Origin: DTU015 sp964406505
GTDB taxonomy: Bacteria; Bacillota; Sulfobacillia; Fermentithermobacillales; Fermentithermobacillaceae
Length of the DNA stretch: 45,797 bases
Assembly: GCA_964406505.1 (NCBI GenBank)
Contig: CAYORX010000015.1
Location: forward strand, 1-45,797
Reading direction: 5' to 3'
Part shown: positions 26,716 through 34,650 of the stretch, in pieces
Layout of the letters: the number at the start of each line of letters is the position of its first letter
Position numbering within the stretch: position 1 is the stretch's first letter
Program-made: the position numbers and the translations under genes
The notes under the pieces: model-generated
Database searches by the model: none
What the model saw: only the letters and a program-made list of their open reading frames with translations
Told to the model about the DNA's origin: nothing

Positions 26716-27360
26716 CTATTTACCTAAACCGCCTAGGTAGTTGCGCTCTAAACCGAGAATTATCCTTATTGAATTGCCCACAAGAGCCATACCGCCGCCA
26801 ACCGTAACCGCCCTCATACCGGCAGTGTTTGGAATAGCCATAATCCAACTACTTACTGTTTGAAATCCGGGCCAAAGTACTGCCCCGATCCCAACCCTGC
26901 CCATAACTAAGAGGGCTGAGATTAACAAAACAGCGGCTTGGGCGTTTTTAACTCTAAATGCCCGGTATGCAGCAGACGTAATGAAAAAAATAGTGGTTGA
27001 ATACATTGTAGCCTGGGCAGGCAGAAGCATATTATCCCACAGTTGTTTATAGACGCGACCTGTAGTTCCTTGGCTCACTCCGATAATGAACCACACAACC
27101 ATAGCAAATAGAAGCACAAAACTATATAGGGTCTCCTTGCCTTTCATCCTTAGTTTTTTGCTATGTATGACGAATAAATTTCCCATACCTACGGCTAGGG
27201 CAAAGGCTGATATGATCACATTCCAATTGACCATGTTCGAAACTATCAAAGCCCAAGCATCGATTTTCAAGAAATATTGAAGCAATATTAGCATTCCGGT
27301 TGCGAAAGCAACCGCTAAAGGAACTTGCCTTTTGGAAAACAATTCCAACATCTCCTTCAT
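26716..27360 (-). CDS. Cassette 2 gene B: polytopic membrane protein, unknown function
   Basis: A 214-residue protein with about six membrane helices. The segment ISAFALAVGMGNLFVIHSKKLRMKGKE and the C-terminal RIILGLERNYLGG match gene B of cassette 1. ATG 27360 overlaps the gene A stop in ATGA; the frame is open further upstream, but those codons lie inside gene A and give a non-hydrophobic cysteine-rich extension, so they are not used. A TTG about 12 bases downstream with AAGGAG before it is another possible start. Confidence 0.78.
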   Translation of the reverse strand: MKEMLELFSKRQVPLAVAFATGMLILLQYFLKIDAWALIVSNMVNWNVIISAFALAVGMGNLFVIHSKKLRMKGKETLYSFVLLFAMVVWFIIGVSQGTTGRVYKQLWDNMLLPAQATMYSTTIFFITSAAYRAFRVKNAQAAVLLISALLVMGRVGIGAVLWPGFQTVSSWIMAIPNTAGMRAVTVGGGMALVGNSIRIILGLERNYLGGLGK

Positions 27361-28127
27361 CTGCCCAAAAGAACAGCGACAAAATTTGATCCCAAAGAAG
27401 AAAACACTGTTCCGACAATAATAAGGGCTAGCCCGATAAGTTTGCACATCTCTTCACCCATCAGCCAGCCTGTTCGCACAGAATCTCGTGTAAGATAAGC
27501 GCTTGCGGCAAACATTTCGGCACCAATTAACAAATGATCACATCCAGCAGCTAAAAAAGGAAGTTGATGCGTATTCATTGTTCCGCCTATCTGTATGGCA
27601 CCGTTTCTCGCGCCTGCCTCGACGAACAATACCGCTTCATAAAAAAGATTTCCTACCAGAACGTTTGCGGCAACCTTTTCCCTTTCTATAGTTCCCAAAA
27701 CAGCGGCATTGTACGAACCCGAACCAAAATATCTTATGTCGTCAGAACGATAATTTTCAACCTTTCCTGCCGACATAAAACTTTGCCTGACGATTTCTTC
27801 CGTCATAGGCTGAACTTCCGGTAAAACATTGGATACAAGAATTTTGCAATCATATTCTGCACACACTTTGGCTAGTTCGCCTAATATGGCAAAGCCTGCA
27901 AAGGCTTGAGCCTCTAACCCACCAGAACCGAAAGTGAAATGGACTGGACGACCAAGTTCGGTTGCCCGCCCTACTGCCTCTTTCAATGCGTTAACCGCCG
28001 CAAGCGGACGGATCTCCGTTTCTTTAAACTCCTTAAATTTATATGTCGTGTAGTAATACGCGTAGCCGCTAAACAACAACAACAAAGTCAATTGAGATAT
28101 TCGCCCTGATACTAATAAGTTGTTCAC
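27357..28127 (-). CDS. Cassette 2 gene A: DUF6754-like membrane-anchored protein
   Basis: A 256-residue protein: N-terminal membrane helix (residues about 10-27), a soluble domain (40-220), and a C-terminal helix. It shares with cassette 1 gene A the blocks AVGRATELGRP, EEIVRQSFMSAGK, KVAAN, GAIQIGGTMNTHQL and IGAEMFAASAYL. From memory this is the uncharacterised DUF6754 type. The start is GTG 28127 with GGAGG nine bases upstream; an overlapping out-of-frame ATG at 28131 would give only 19 residues. It is the first gene after the T-box leader, so expression of the whole cassette depends on an uncharged tRNA signal. Confidence 0.8.
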   Translation of the reverse strand: MNNLLVSGRISQLTLLLLFSGYAYYYTTYKFKEFKETEIRPLAAVNALKEAVGRATELGRPVHFTFGSGGLEAQAFAGFAILGELAKVCAEYDCKILVSNVLPEVQPMTEEIVRQSFMSAGKVENYRSDDIRYFGSGSYNAAVLGTIEREKVAANVLVGNLFYEAVLFVEAGARNGAIQIGGTMNTHQLPFLAAGCDHLLIGAEMFAASAYLTRDSVRTGWLMGEEMCKLIGLALIIVGTVFSSLGSNFVAVLLGR

Positions 28128-28200
28128 TCATTTACACCTCCAGATATACTGTAGCTGCCAGTACCAGCAAGTGCGCGCAAGTTTGCTGATAATGTCAAAT

Positions 28201-28234
28201 AAAAAATCCCGCCCCGGCAAAAGGGGCGAGATTT
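28201..28234 (-). terminator. T-box leader terminator
   Basis: On the minus strand AAATCTCGCCCC, loop TTTTGCC, GGGGCGGGATTT pairs over twelve positions with one G-U and is followed by T residues. Its 5-prime arm is also needed by the T-box antiterminator, so the two structures exclude each other. Confidence 0.92.
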
Positions 28235-28467
28235 TCATTCGCGGTTCCACCCTTATTTGGCAGCGCACCAATCTTCGGCGCACATACCCTTCTATGGATG
28301 CTATCGCCATCCAAGCGTTGATGTTATCGCTACAGCGCTTCCATCAAAGGCTCCAAGGTGGTGTTCACTTTAATTTCGGTTGGGGAGGCTCTCAGCCTAC
28401 GGCCACCCTTCTCTTATAACTAAACATTAAAATTACTGTCCTTTTCATTGCCCATAATCGGAAAATT
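28201..28467 (-). promoter_or_regulatory. T-box riboswitch controlling cassette 2
   Basis: On the minus strand the leader contains the T-box AAGGGTGGAACCGCG (plus-strand 28240-28254), an intrinsic terminator after it, a stem III (GTGCGCC/GGTGCGC), and a full stem I: loop-E strand AGTA, AGAGAAGGGTGGCC and CTGAGAGCC distal elements, and the specifier strand GTGAACACCACC. In the folded loop GAA is followed by C, ACC and a purine before the CCUU/AAGG helix, so the specifier reads ACC (Thr). CAC (His) in the other register is less fitting, as no purine would follow it. The acceptor-pairing bulge TGGA implies a tRNA with U73, which does not suit His (C73). Uncharged tRNA would stabilise the antiterminator and switch on genes A-D. 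Confidence 0.92.
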
Positions 28468-28473
28468 TCCATG

Positions 28474-28502
28474 ATTATACACGCTGTAGCAAAATAAAGC
28501 AA
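28474..28502 (-). promoter_or_regulatory. Promoter of the T-box leader
   Basis: On the minus strand TTGCTT and a perfect TATAAT are 17 bases apart. Transcription would begin about 28467, a few bases before the base of stem I. Confidence 0.75.
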
Positions 28503-28636
28503 ATGGAATTTTCAAAATCGTTAGATTCCTTACTTGTAAAAGTAAATTCCAGTGATCAGCATGAAAGTAGAACTTACTCTTGCAAATACCACCCCATAAA
28601 TAGTTATGATTAGCTTACCTTCAAATGCAATAGACA

Positions 28637-30043
28637 TTAAAGTACGCTACACGACGTCTTTCGCATCATCTTTCGAGTTTTCACAAAAATACATCCTATA
28701 AAACATAGGATCGAAAACACCGCCGCCGTAATATAAACATCATGCATAGCTTTTAACCTTGGAAATACAGTATCATCTGAAAAATAAGCAACTTCACGAA
28801 GAGCTAATATGGAGCCGGCTGTGGCAATTCCTAAAACCATACCTACATTACGTGCCGTAGCAAGAACTGCGCCGGCAATCCCTAAATACTCTTTAGAAAC
28901 GGAACCCATTATGGCGCTGTTATTAGGTGACTGAAACATACCTGTTCCCAAGCCAAACAAGCTTAACCGCCACATTATCTGTGCGGATGTGAAACCTAAG
29001 GTAACGGCGGAAAGACTGAACGCACCTAAGCTACACAACACAGCCCCCGTTGAAGAAAGAATGCGGTTGCCGATTTTGTCCGATAAGATCCCGCTTAAAG
29101 GCGAAACTAATAACGATGTCAAAGGGAAAGCCGTCACAATCATCCCAGATTTTGAAGGGGACATACCTAATTCCTGCTGAAGCAAAAATGGAGTGATAAA
29201 CACAACCATATACTGTGTAATAAAATGAAAGACGGCCGCACCATTACCAATTGCAAACGCCTGGCGCCGAAATAATTTTAGGTGAAGCATAGGTTCGTTT
29301 GTTTTCCACTCATGCCACACAAACAAAATACCAATTATGAAAGCGGCAAATAGAGACATCATAATGGACTGCGACCACTGATAATACTGGCCGCGGCTGA
29401 TCGAAAATAAAAATAAAGCTAAACTTGTAAATATAAGACTAGCACCTTGCCAATCGAATCTTTCTACTTTCAACATCTCTTTTTCCGGTAATAATTTGTA
29501 ACAACATCCGAAGGCAATGAGACTGATTGGCAGGTTTATAAAGAACACGGTACGCCATCCCCAAAATTCGAGAAGCATTCCGCCTAAACTTGGACCTACA
29601 GTTAACCCAATAGCTACTGCCATCCCCTGCATTCCCAAAGCTTTTCCTCTCTCATGCGGGGGAAAAGTTGCCGTAATTATGGCTGGTGCTAAAGCGGCAG
29701 TTATGCTAGCGCCTACGGCTTGAATGGCCCTGAAAACTATCAGAGTGCCCAAGTTCCAGGAAATTCCGCACAAACCGGAACCACCCGCGAAAATTGCAAT
29801 GCCTATAAGAAAAACTTGCCTGAAACCGAACATGTCTCCCAGCCGACCGAAACTTAGCAACCCGCTACTAGTAACGAGAAGATAAGACATGCTTACCCAG
29901 CCAATAAGGTCTGCTCCGACATTAAAAACCTTCGCTAATAGTGGAAAAGACACGTTGACAACGCTTGAATCGATAGGTGCCATTAGTACGGGTATCAAAA
30001 CTGCCGCTAGGATGTGCCATTTCGTGGCTCCGGTATCCTTCAA
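28637..30043 (-). CDS. MFS transporter, DHA2 (EmrB/QacA) type
   Basis: A 468-residue membrane protein with about 14 helices. Motifs are APIDSSVVNVSFPLLAKVF (motif D1 of the 14-helix group), GRLGDMFGFRQVFLIG (motif A), RAIQAVGASITAALAPAIITATFPPHERGKALG (motif B and after), and VGPSLGGMLLEFWGWRTVFFINLPI (motif C). Such proteins export drugs or metabolites using the proton gradient. The start is TTG 30043 with GAGGGTGG upstream. It stands upstream of the T-box promoter on the same strand, without a clear terminator of its own. Confidence 0.92.
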   Translation of the reverse strand: MKDTGATKWHILAAVLIPVLMAPIDSSVVNVSFPLLAKVFNVGADLIGWVSMSYLLVTSSGLLSFGRLGDMFGFRQVFLIGIAIFAGGSGLCGISWNLGTLIVFRAIQAVGASITAALAPAIITATFPPHERGKALGMQGMAVAIGLTVGPSLGGMLLEFWGWRTVFFINLPISLIAFGCCYKLLPEKEMLKVERFDWQGASLIFTSLALFLFSISRGQYYQWSQSIMMSLFAAFIIGILFVWHEWKTNEPMLHLKLFRRQAFAIGNGAAVFHFITQYMVVFITPFLLQQELGMSPSKSGMIVTAFPLTSLLVSPLSGILSDKIGNRILSSTGAVLCSLGAFSLSAVTLGFTSAQIMWRLSLFGLGTGMFQSPNNSAIMGSVSKEYLGIAGAVLATARNVGMVLGIATAGSILALREVAYFSDDTVFPRLKAMHDVYITAAVFSILCFIGCIFVKTRKMMRKTSCSVL

Positions 30044-30521
30044 AACACTACACCACCCTCGGGTGAAACAAGATGAAGAAAAGACATTTTTACGCCATAC
30101 TTATTGATCAACATATTTAGGTCGAACCAAGTTTTGTTTTACGTGTCCAATTTTCGGCGATCCTTATACATAGTTTACCATGCGAAAAATCTTTTTAACT
30201 GCCGGCCGATCCTAGTAGTTATGTATTGTCGCCTTTGCATTCCTTACGCATCCCCTGATTTTTTGTTTTATAGCTAAAGCCACTTACAAAACCGCCCAAA
30301 GTGCCGTAAGTAACAATTTTAAAAACACCCATGCTCGCACGAAAACCGAAGAGTGATAAGGGATAACTAAACGCAAGCCATGTTTTTTGGCCGAACGTGG
30401 CGGGGTTTTGCTAGAAAATAATGTGTTCGACCCGTTTATGCTTACGGCCCGGATCTGTCGGGAACGCAAAAAGATCGTGGTTAATTATGCGGATAAAGGT
30501 TTGAAATAGCGCCAAATCTTA
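30044..30521. other. 478-base spacer with a possible coding remnant
   Basis: The region separates the MFS gene from the phosphatase gene. On the plus strand a frame open from about 30362 to a TAG at 30507-30509 reads in a protein-like way (GGVLLENNVFDPFMLTARI, then RKKIVVNYADKGLK) but has no convincing start or ribosome site. I cannot name the family; it may be the end of a lost gene. The rest is AT-rich and must hold the MFS promoter. Confidence 0.3.
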
Positions 30522-32387
30522 CTACTTCAATCGAAATCCGATTAAAGTCATGTCATCCCGAGCTTTTTCCTGCCCACGATACTCACGCAGATGATCTTTT
30601 ATAATATCAATCTGCTTTGGCAATGGCAGTTTACTTATATCGGCGATAAGATCTGCAAAACGTTTTCTGCCAAACATGTACCCTGATGTACCACCTACTT
30701 GGTTGATAAGACCATCGGTAAACATGTAAAAGGTGCTTTCGGAATCAAGTGCCAGCGTATGTACTCTAAACGGATCCGTGGGCTGTAAGGTTCGGTAGCC
30801 TAGTTGTTGAAGATCTGCCTTAATAAAACAAATTTTTCCACTTTTTACATAAAACAAAGGCAATCCTGCCCCAGAATAAAATAATCTTTTAGAAATGGGA
30901 TCGAACACGCAGATGGCTGCTTCGAGCCCGTCATCAGAAACTGAATTTGGTTCATCCTGACGAAGCCTTTTGCGTACCGAACGGTCGATTTCCTTAAGGA
31001 TAACAGCCGGATCTAATGTTTTTTCTTCACGCAAAACAAAATCCAAACTAGCACTCAATATCATCGTAACCAAAGCGCCGGGAACCCCGTGTCCGGTACA
31101 ATCTGCTATCATAAAAAACAATTTATCCTCTATTTGGTCTATCCAATAATAATCGCCACTCACCATGTCTAAGGGTTCCCACAAAATTGCCAGTTCGGGT
31201 ACAATCGTCTTCAAGTACTCTTCATCGGGTAGCAAAGATTCTTGGATTATTTGTGCATATTCCATGCTTTCCATAAGCAAAGAGTTAGCAGCCTCAAGTT
31301 TAGTATGGGATTCATCTAAATCATACAATGCCCTCTCAAGACGACGATTTGCGGCAGAAACCCAAATTGCAGCTGCACCAGCAACTATTAATAACAGCGT
31401 TGATAATAATATGATAGGCCAATATTTTTTTAGGACGTCTATAATATTAAACTCGCCCATCTGTTCATAAGGACCCAATTTAAGTTCACGAAAAAGTTCA
31501 TGGGCAGCGCTGTAATCTTCAGGAATAGTCCAGCCACCGCTTTGGGCAGCCACGGCAGCGAGCGAGTCTTGTGGCATGGTAAGGAGCGCGATAGACACTT
31601 CCTGTGCAACAACACTGTCTGTATGAGCTGCCTTTGCAAATGGCCATTCGGGATAAAGTCTGGTGCTATGAAGAAATGGAAAACCAGGTACATGTTGTTG
31701 ATTGATTATTTTAATAGAATCGAGTTCGATTTTGCCTGATTGAACCATAGATTCTAGCACATTGGTGCGTACGGCACCTATATCAAATTTTCCTTCAAGC
31801 ACTGATAAAACAACCAACTCGTGGTTGCCGGTACTCCCAAACTCGGCAAACTGGGAAGGATCAACCCCTTTATTTTTGATTTCCCGAAGCTGCATGAGCC
31901 ATCCGCCAAAAGATTTTTCGTCAGCAGCTAAAACTTTGTACCCGGGAAAATCAGTTATTTCTGAAATATAATCGCAATCGGCACGTACAAATAACACACC
32001 GCCAAACTTAGTGTGAAACGTGTTTGGCCCGGCACTTCGCAAAGTAGCTAGCCGTGAAATTCCACATTCGACTTCTAATTCAATATATTGCCCCGTATTT
32101 GTTATGATGAAATCGATGTTACCAGCTTTTAATTCAGGATACAGCTCATCAAATCCCAAAGGCACTAAAATGAACTTGTAACCGGGAATTGAACTTTCTA
32201 GGTAATCCATAAGCGGCTGCCAAGTTTCCAACGCCGCCAACTTACCTTTGTTAGCTAGAACGCCAACGTGCCATTTTGAATCTTTTGCCTGGGCCCAAAT
32301 ATGATTTGGTGTCAATAGTATAGCCACAAGTACAAAACCTACAACGAGCAGTGCTTTACCAAGTTTATAGTGGATATTACCTTGCAT
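30522..32387 (-). CDS. SiaA-like membrane phosphatase: PhnD-type sensor plus SpoIIE/PP2C domain
   Basis: A 621-residue membrane protein. An N-terminal signal/anchor helix (11-30) precedes an extracytoplasmic substrate-binding-like domain of the PhnD type (WHVGVLANKGKLAALETWQPLMDYLE... residues 38-305), then a membrane helix (323-344), a coiled coil (345-385) and a SpoIIE/PP2C serine phosphatase domain (390-621). Metal-site motifs SGDYYW (410-415), DCTGHGVPGALVTM (429-442) and the final RDDMTLIGF are intact. In SiaABCD systems this phosphatase dephosphorylates SiaC. ATG 32387 follows GGAGG. It is the last gene of the operon siaB-siaC-siaD-siaA. The PhnD-type sensor differs from the usual Cache-type sensor of Pseudomonas SiaA. 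Confidence 0.87.
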   Translation of the reverse strand: MQGNIHYKLGKALLVVGFVLVAILLTPNHIWAQAKDSKWHVGVLANKGKLAALETWQPLMDYLESSIPGYKFILVPLGFDELYPELKAGNIDFIITNTGQYIELEVECGISRLATLRSAGPNTFHTKFGGVLFVRADCDYISEITDFPGYKVLAADEKSFGGWLMQLREIKNKGVDPSQFAEFGSTGNHELVVLSVLEGKFDIGAVRTNVLESMVQSGKIELDSIKIINQQHVPGFPFLHSTRLYPEWPFAKAAHTDSVVAQEVSIALLTMPQDSLAAVAAQSGGWTIPEDYSAAHELFRELKLGPYEQMGEFNIIDVLKKYWPIILLSTLLLIVAGAAAIWVSAANRRLERALYDLDESHTKLEAANSLLMESMEYAQIIQESLLPDEEYLKTIVPELAILWEPLDMVSGDYYWIDQIEDKLFFMIADCTGHGVPGALVTMILSASLDFVLREEKTLDPAVILKEIDRSVRKRLRQDEPNSVSDDGLEAAICVFDPISKRLFYSGAGLPLFYVKSGKICFIKADLQQLGYRTLQPTDPFRVHTLALDSESTFYMFTDGLINQVGGTSGYMFGRKRFADLIADISKLPLPKQIDIIKDHLREYRGQEKARDDMTLIGFRLK

Positions 32388-32413
32388 AAAAGTTTTCCTC
32401 CGAATTTTTTGCG

Positions 32414-33220
32414 CTATACGATGACAACCTGATTACGCCCTTGCCGTTTGGCAACGTACATGGCGCTGTCGGCCCTCACCATAATCTGATGGCTAGATTC
32501 CCCTTGCTTTAATTGCGTAAGGCCAATACTTGCAGTAACTTTAATGTCCTTAGCAGGCGGAATAATTTGCCCGCTAGCGATTTTCAAACAGATTCGCTTA
32601 GCAACAATATAAGCCTTTTCACTTGGGGTTTCGGGTAATATCACGCCGAACTCTTCACCACCAAGACGACCAATGATGTCTATTTCACGTACGCTTGACG
32701 ACAAAACCTTAGCGAAATGATTGAGAACGTTATCACCTACAGCATGACCAAAGCGGTCGTTTACGGTTTTGAAATGATCTATATCTAAAACCATTAAACA
32801 AAGGGCTTGTTGATTTTTTTTCGCCCTTTCTATCTCTAGCCCTAATAGTTCAATGAACCTTCGTCGGTTATTCACTCCGGTTAACTCATCAGTATTAGCC
32901 ATTACACGCAATTTTTGTTCCACCTGTTTGCGCATAGCAATTTCTAGTGCCAAATTTGCATTGAGTTGTTCTAAATCCGCGGCCTGTTGTTTCAGACGAC
33001 GAGTTTTAACCAATAATTTTTCCTTAATCACTCTAAGATGTTCTTGCTGACGATCGCTAATTCTCATCAGGCTCTTTTGTTCTTTACAGCACTGCCTCAA
33101 AGCATTTGTAACAGTGATTAGGCATTCTTTTACGCCGTCTAGATCGACTCCTTTTTCGGAAACTAACTGTTGAGCCCTGCGAATTATTTCCCTTTCTTTA
33201 TAAAATAAGCTAAATTTCAT
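32414..33220 (-). CDS. Diguanylate cyclase (GGDEF), SiaD-like
   Basis: A 268-residue cytoplasmic protein making c-di-GMP from two GTP. A helical/coiled-coil N-terminal half (to residue about 108, including LRVIKEKLLVKTRRLKQQAADLEQLNANLALEI) leads into the GGDEF domain: DELTGVNNRRRF, LDIDHFKTVNDRFGHAVGD, and GGEEF (187-191). The inhibitory I-site RxxD is REID (178-181), five residues before GGEEF, so product feedback is likely. Its start codon overlaps the siaC-like stop by one base (TAATG). Like Pseudomonas SiaD it has no membrane part and is probably activated by the unphosphorylated SiaC-like partner. Confidence 0.9.
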   Translation of the reverse strand: MKFSLFYKEREIIRRAQQLVSEKGVDLDGVKECLITVTNALRQCCKEQKSLMRISDRQQEHLRVIKEKLLVKTRRLKQQAADLEQLNANLALEIAMRKQVEQKLRVMANTDELTGVNNRRRFIELLGLEIERAKKNQQALCLMVLDIDHFKTVNDRFGHAVGDNVLNHFAKVLSSSVREIDIIGRLGGEEFGVILPETPSEKAYIVAKRICLKIASGQIIPPAKDIKVTASIGLTQLKQGESSHQIMVRADSAMYVAKRQGRNQVVIV

Positions 33221-33615
33221 TAGCCTAAACCGACCATTTTAAAAGTTAAGAATTTTAAATTTTCGGAAAAGTCCTCCCCGAATTCTTTCATGGAATAATC
33301 GTCCTTTTTATAGCACCAACAAATAGTTACCGAAGTGCCGGCCTTAGCTGCCTCGTCAGCCAGCTGAAATATATTCATCAAAGCTTTAGCACTGCTACTA
33401 TTAAAATATTCCATCTCGATGTTGAAGACCAGATCCGGATGAGGAGCATTTTGCAAATATGTATCAAACGCAGCAATGATAGGCCCGAAAAAAGACAATG
33501 CATTTCCTGGATAAGATTCCCCTTTTATGCTAAAGAATCCATTTGTAAAATCAAAATTGATTTCCGGGGTCCGTTTGGTAAGTGAAATGAATATATTTTC
33601 CAGTTTAATCACCAC
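33220..33615 (-). CDS. SiaC-like phosphoprotein (DUF1987)
   Basis: A protein of about 131 residues with the SiaC/DUF1987 signature: LTKRTPEINFD, IKGESYPGNALSFFGPII, and YFNSSSAKALMNIFQLADEAAKAG. In Pseudomonas SiaC the phosphorylated residue is a Thr in the corresponding NTSS segment; here the position is Ser. The start is uncertain: GTG 33615 or GTG 33612, both just after the siaB-like stop with no separate ribosome site, which implies coupling. An in-frame ATG at 33660 lies within the upstream gene and adds an unlikely extension. The protein is expected to bind and activate the GGDEF protein when unphosphorylated. Confidence 0.82.
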   Translation of the reverse strand: MVIKLENIFISLTKRTPEINFDFTNGFFSIKGESYPGNALSFFGPIIAAFDTYLQNAPHPDLVFNIEMEYFNSSSAKALMNIFQLADEAAKAGTSVTICWCYKKDDYSMKEFGEDFSENLKFLTFKMVGLG

Positions 33616-33619
33616 GCTA

Positions 33620-34180
33620 TCATATATAGGATTTAATATAATAGAAAGCCTTGTTATCATCTATCTTTATGAAATCAAATTCTATGGGAGCATTTGAGCG
33701 GCGGTAGATCTCAAGGAGGCCCAAATCGGCCCCTTTGCCCAATCTGACATCTCCAAGGGTTTCTTCTTTCAACCGCTTGCGATAACGGGCTCGAAGTTCA
33801 GTTTTATCTAGTTTTTGATAAGTTTCCAATCTATTTTGGAGTGCAACTTTGTCCTCGCGAGAAATAACATTGCCACAGCCTACATAAAATTGTTCATCTT
33901 TAGCACCAACAATTATAATTCCCGATCCTAACTTGTCAGACACGCCCCGAACTTCATTGAATCCTTCCATCGAGTATCGAATAACATTTTGCACCAATTC
34001 GACGAAAACTGAAAATACTCGCTTGACTCTGTTGGGATCGGTTGTCGCTCGTGCTACCTTGGTTTTTAGAACGTCTCCTAAGGCAAATAAAACTTCTTCT
34101 GACATAAATCCCGAAAAAGAGAAAATAACACCATCCTGATCACAACTTTGCTTATGATTATAATACTTTTGTGCAAGCAT
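33620..34180 (-). CDS. SiaB-like protein kinase
   Basis: A 186-residue cytoplasmic protein of the SiaB type (a GHKL-like kinase that phosphorylates SiaC). Visible features are IFSFSGFMSEEVLFALGDVLK, VFVELVQNVIRYSMEG, an N-box-like ELVQNVIRY helix, and LGKGADLGLLEIYRRS as the glycine-rich ATP-binding segment. AAGGGGGATC precedes ATG 34180. It is the first gene of the operon. Opposed kinase (this gene) and phosphatase (30522-32387) would set the phosphorylation state of the SiaC-like protein. Confidence 0.83.
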   Translation of the reverse strand: MLAQKYYNHKQSCDQDGVIFSFSGFMSEEVLFALGDVLKTKVARATTDPNRVKRVFSVFVELVQNVIRYSMEGFNEVRGVSDKLGSGIIIVGAKDEQFYVGCGNVISREDKVALQNRLETYQKLDKTELRARYRKRLKEETLGDVRLGKGADLGLLEIYRRSNAPIEFDFIKIDDNKAFYYIKSYI

Positions 34181-34196
34181 GCAGATCCCCCTTTCG

Positions 34197-34217
34197 TTTT
34201 GCTGAAATACAGCAAAA
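34197..34217. promoter_or_regulatory. 8-bp inverted repeat just upstream of the siaB-like gene
   Basis: TTTTGCTG and CAGCAAAA are perfect complements with a five-base loop, 17-37 bases before the kinase start codon. It could be an operator or a 5-prime untranslated stem near the ribosome site. Confidence 0.35.
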
Positions 34218-34263
34218 ACTCTCGGTTACAATTTATATTCCGCGTTTTTGTCGAATTTCCTTC

Positions 34264-34327
34264 GGCTTGGCGGGATAGAACGAGACCAGGGCGCCAAATC
34301 GGCAGGATGAAAGCTCGACATCGTGCC
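34264..34327. repeat. 64-bp tandem repeat, left part before the gap
   Basis: One 64-base unit made of two related 32-base halves, each containing a GGC(G/A)GGAT core (GGCGGGATAGA and GGCAGGATGAA). The unit continues on the other side of the N run. No reading frame is maintained because 64 is not a multiple of three, so it is noncoding. Confidence 0.8.
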
Positions 34328-34427
34328 NNNNNNNNNNNNNNNNNNNNNNNNNNNNNNNNNNNNNNNNNNNNNNNNNNNNNNNNNNNNNNNNNNNNNNNNN
34401 NNNNNNNNNNNNNNNNNNNNNNNNNNN
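34328..34427. other. Assembly gap of 100 N
   Basis: Exactly 100 unresolved bases inside the tandem repeat. The round number indicates a gap of unknown length, most likely because the repeat array is longer than the reads. Confidence 0.97.
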
Positions 34428-34530
34428 TCGACATCGTGCCGAACCGGCGGGATAGATCGAGACCATGGCGCCAAATCGGCAGGATGGAAGCTCGACATCG
34501 TGCCGAACCGGCAGGATAGAATGGGACTAT
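34428..34530. repeat. 64-bp tandem repeat, right part after the gap
   Basis: The array resumes with TCGACATCGTGCCGAACCGG and repeats after 64 bases. Half-units begin GAACCGGCGGGATAGA and AAATCGGCAGGATGGA. The last copy degenerates near 34525. The remaining spacer to the SLH gene (34531-34650) has no feature beyond possible 3-prime signals. Confidence 0.85.
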
Positions 34531-34650
34531 GGCTAGAACTGGCCGGGCAAAGTACATCTTTACCCGGCCAATCTATGTTTGATACAATCCTGAAGCGCCT
34601 TGTGATTCCGAATGCCCTAAGGCTAAGATATTTATCGATTAATCGTTCTT

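Noticed and set aside
28327..28380. Reading the T-box specifier as CAC (His), to match the hut genes
   Set aside because: In the folded specifier loop a purine should follow the codon, which fits ACC-A and not CAC-C, and the TGGA bulge does not fit the C73 of tRNA-His. Kept only as an alternative.
28120..28419. ORF on the plus strand over the T-box leader
   Set aside because: The conserved RNA elements on the minus strand explain the region; the ORF lacks a ribosome site and any family similarity.
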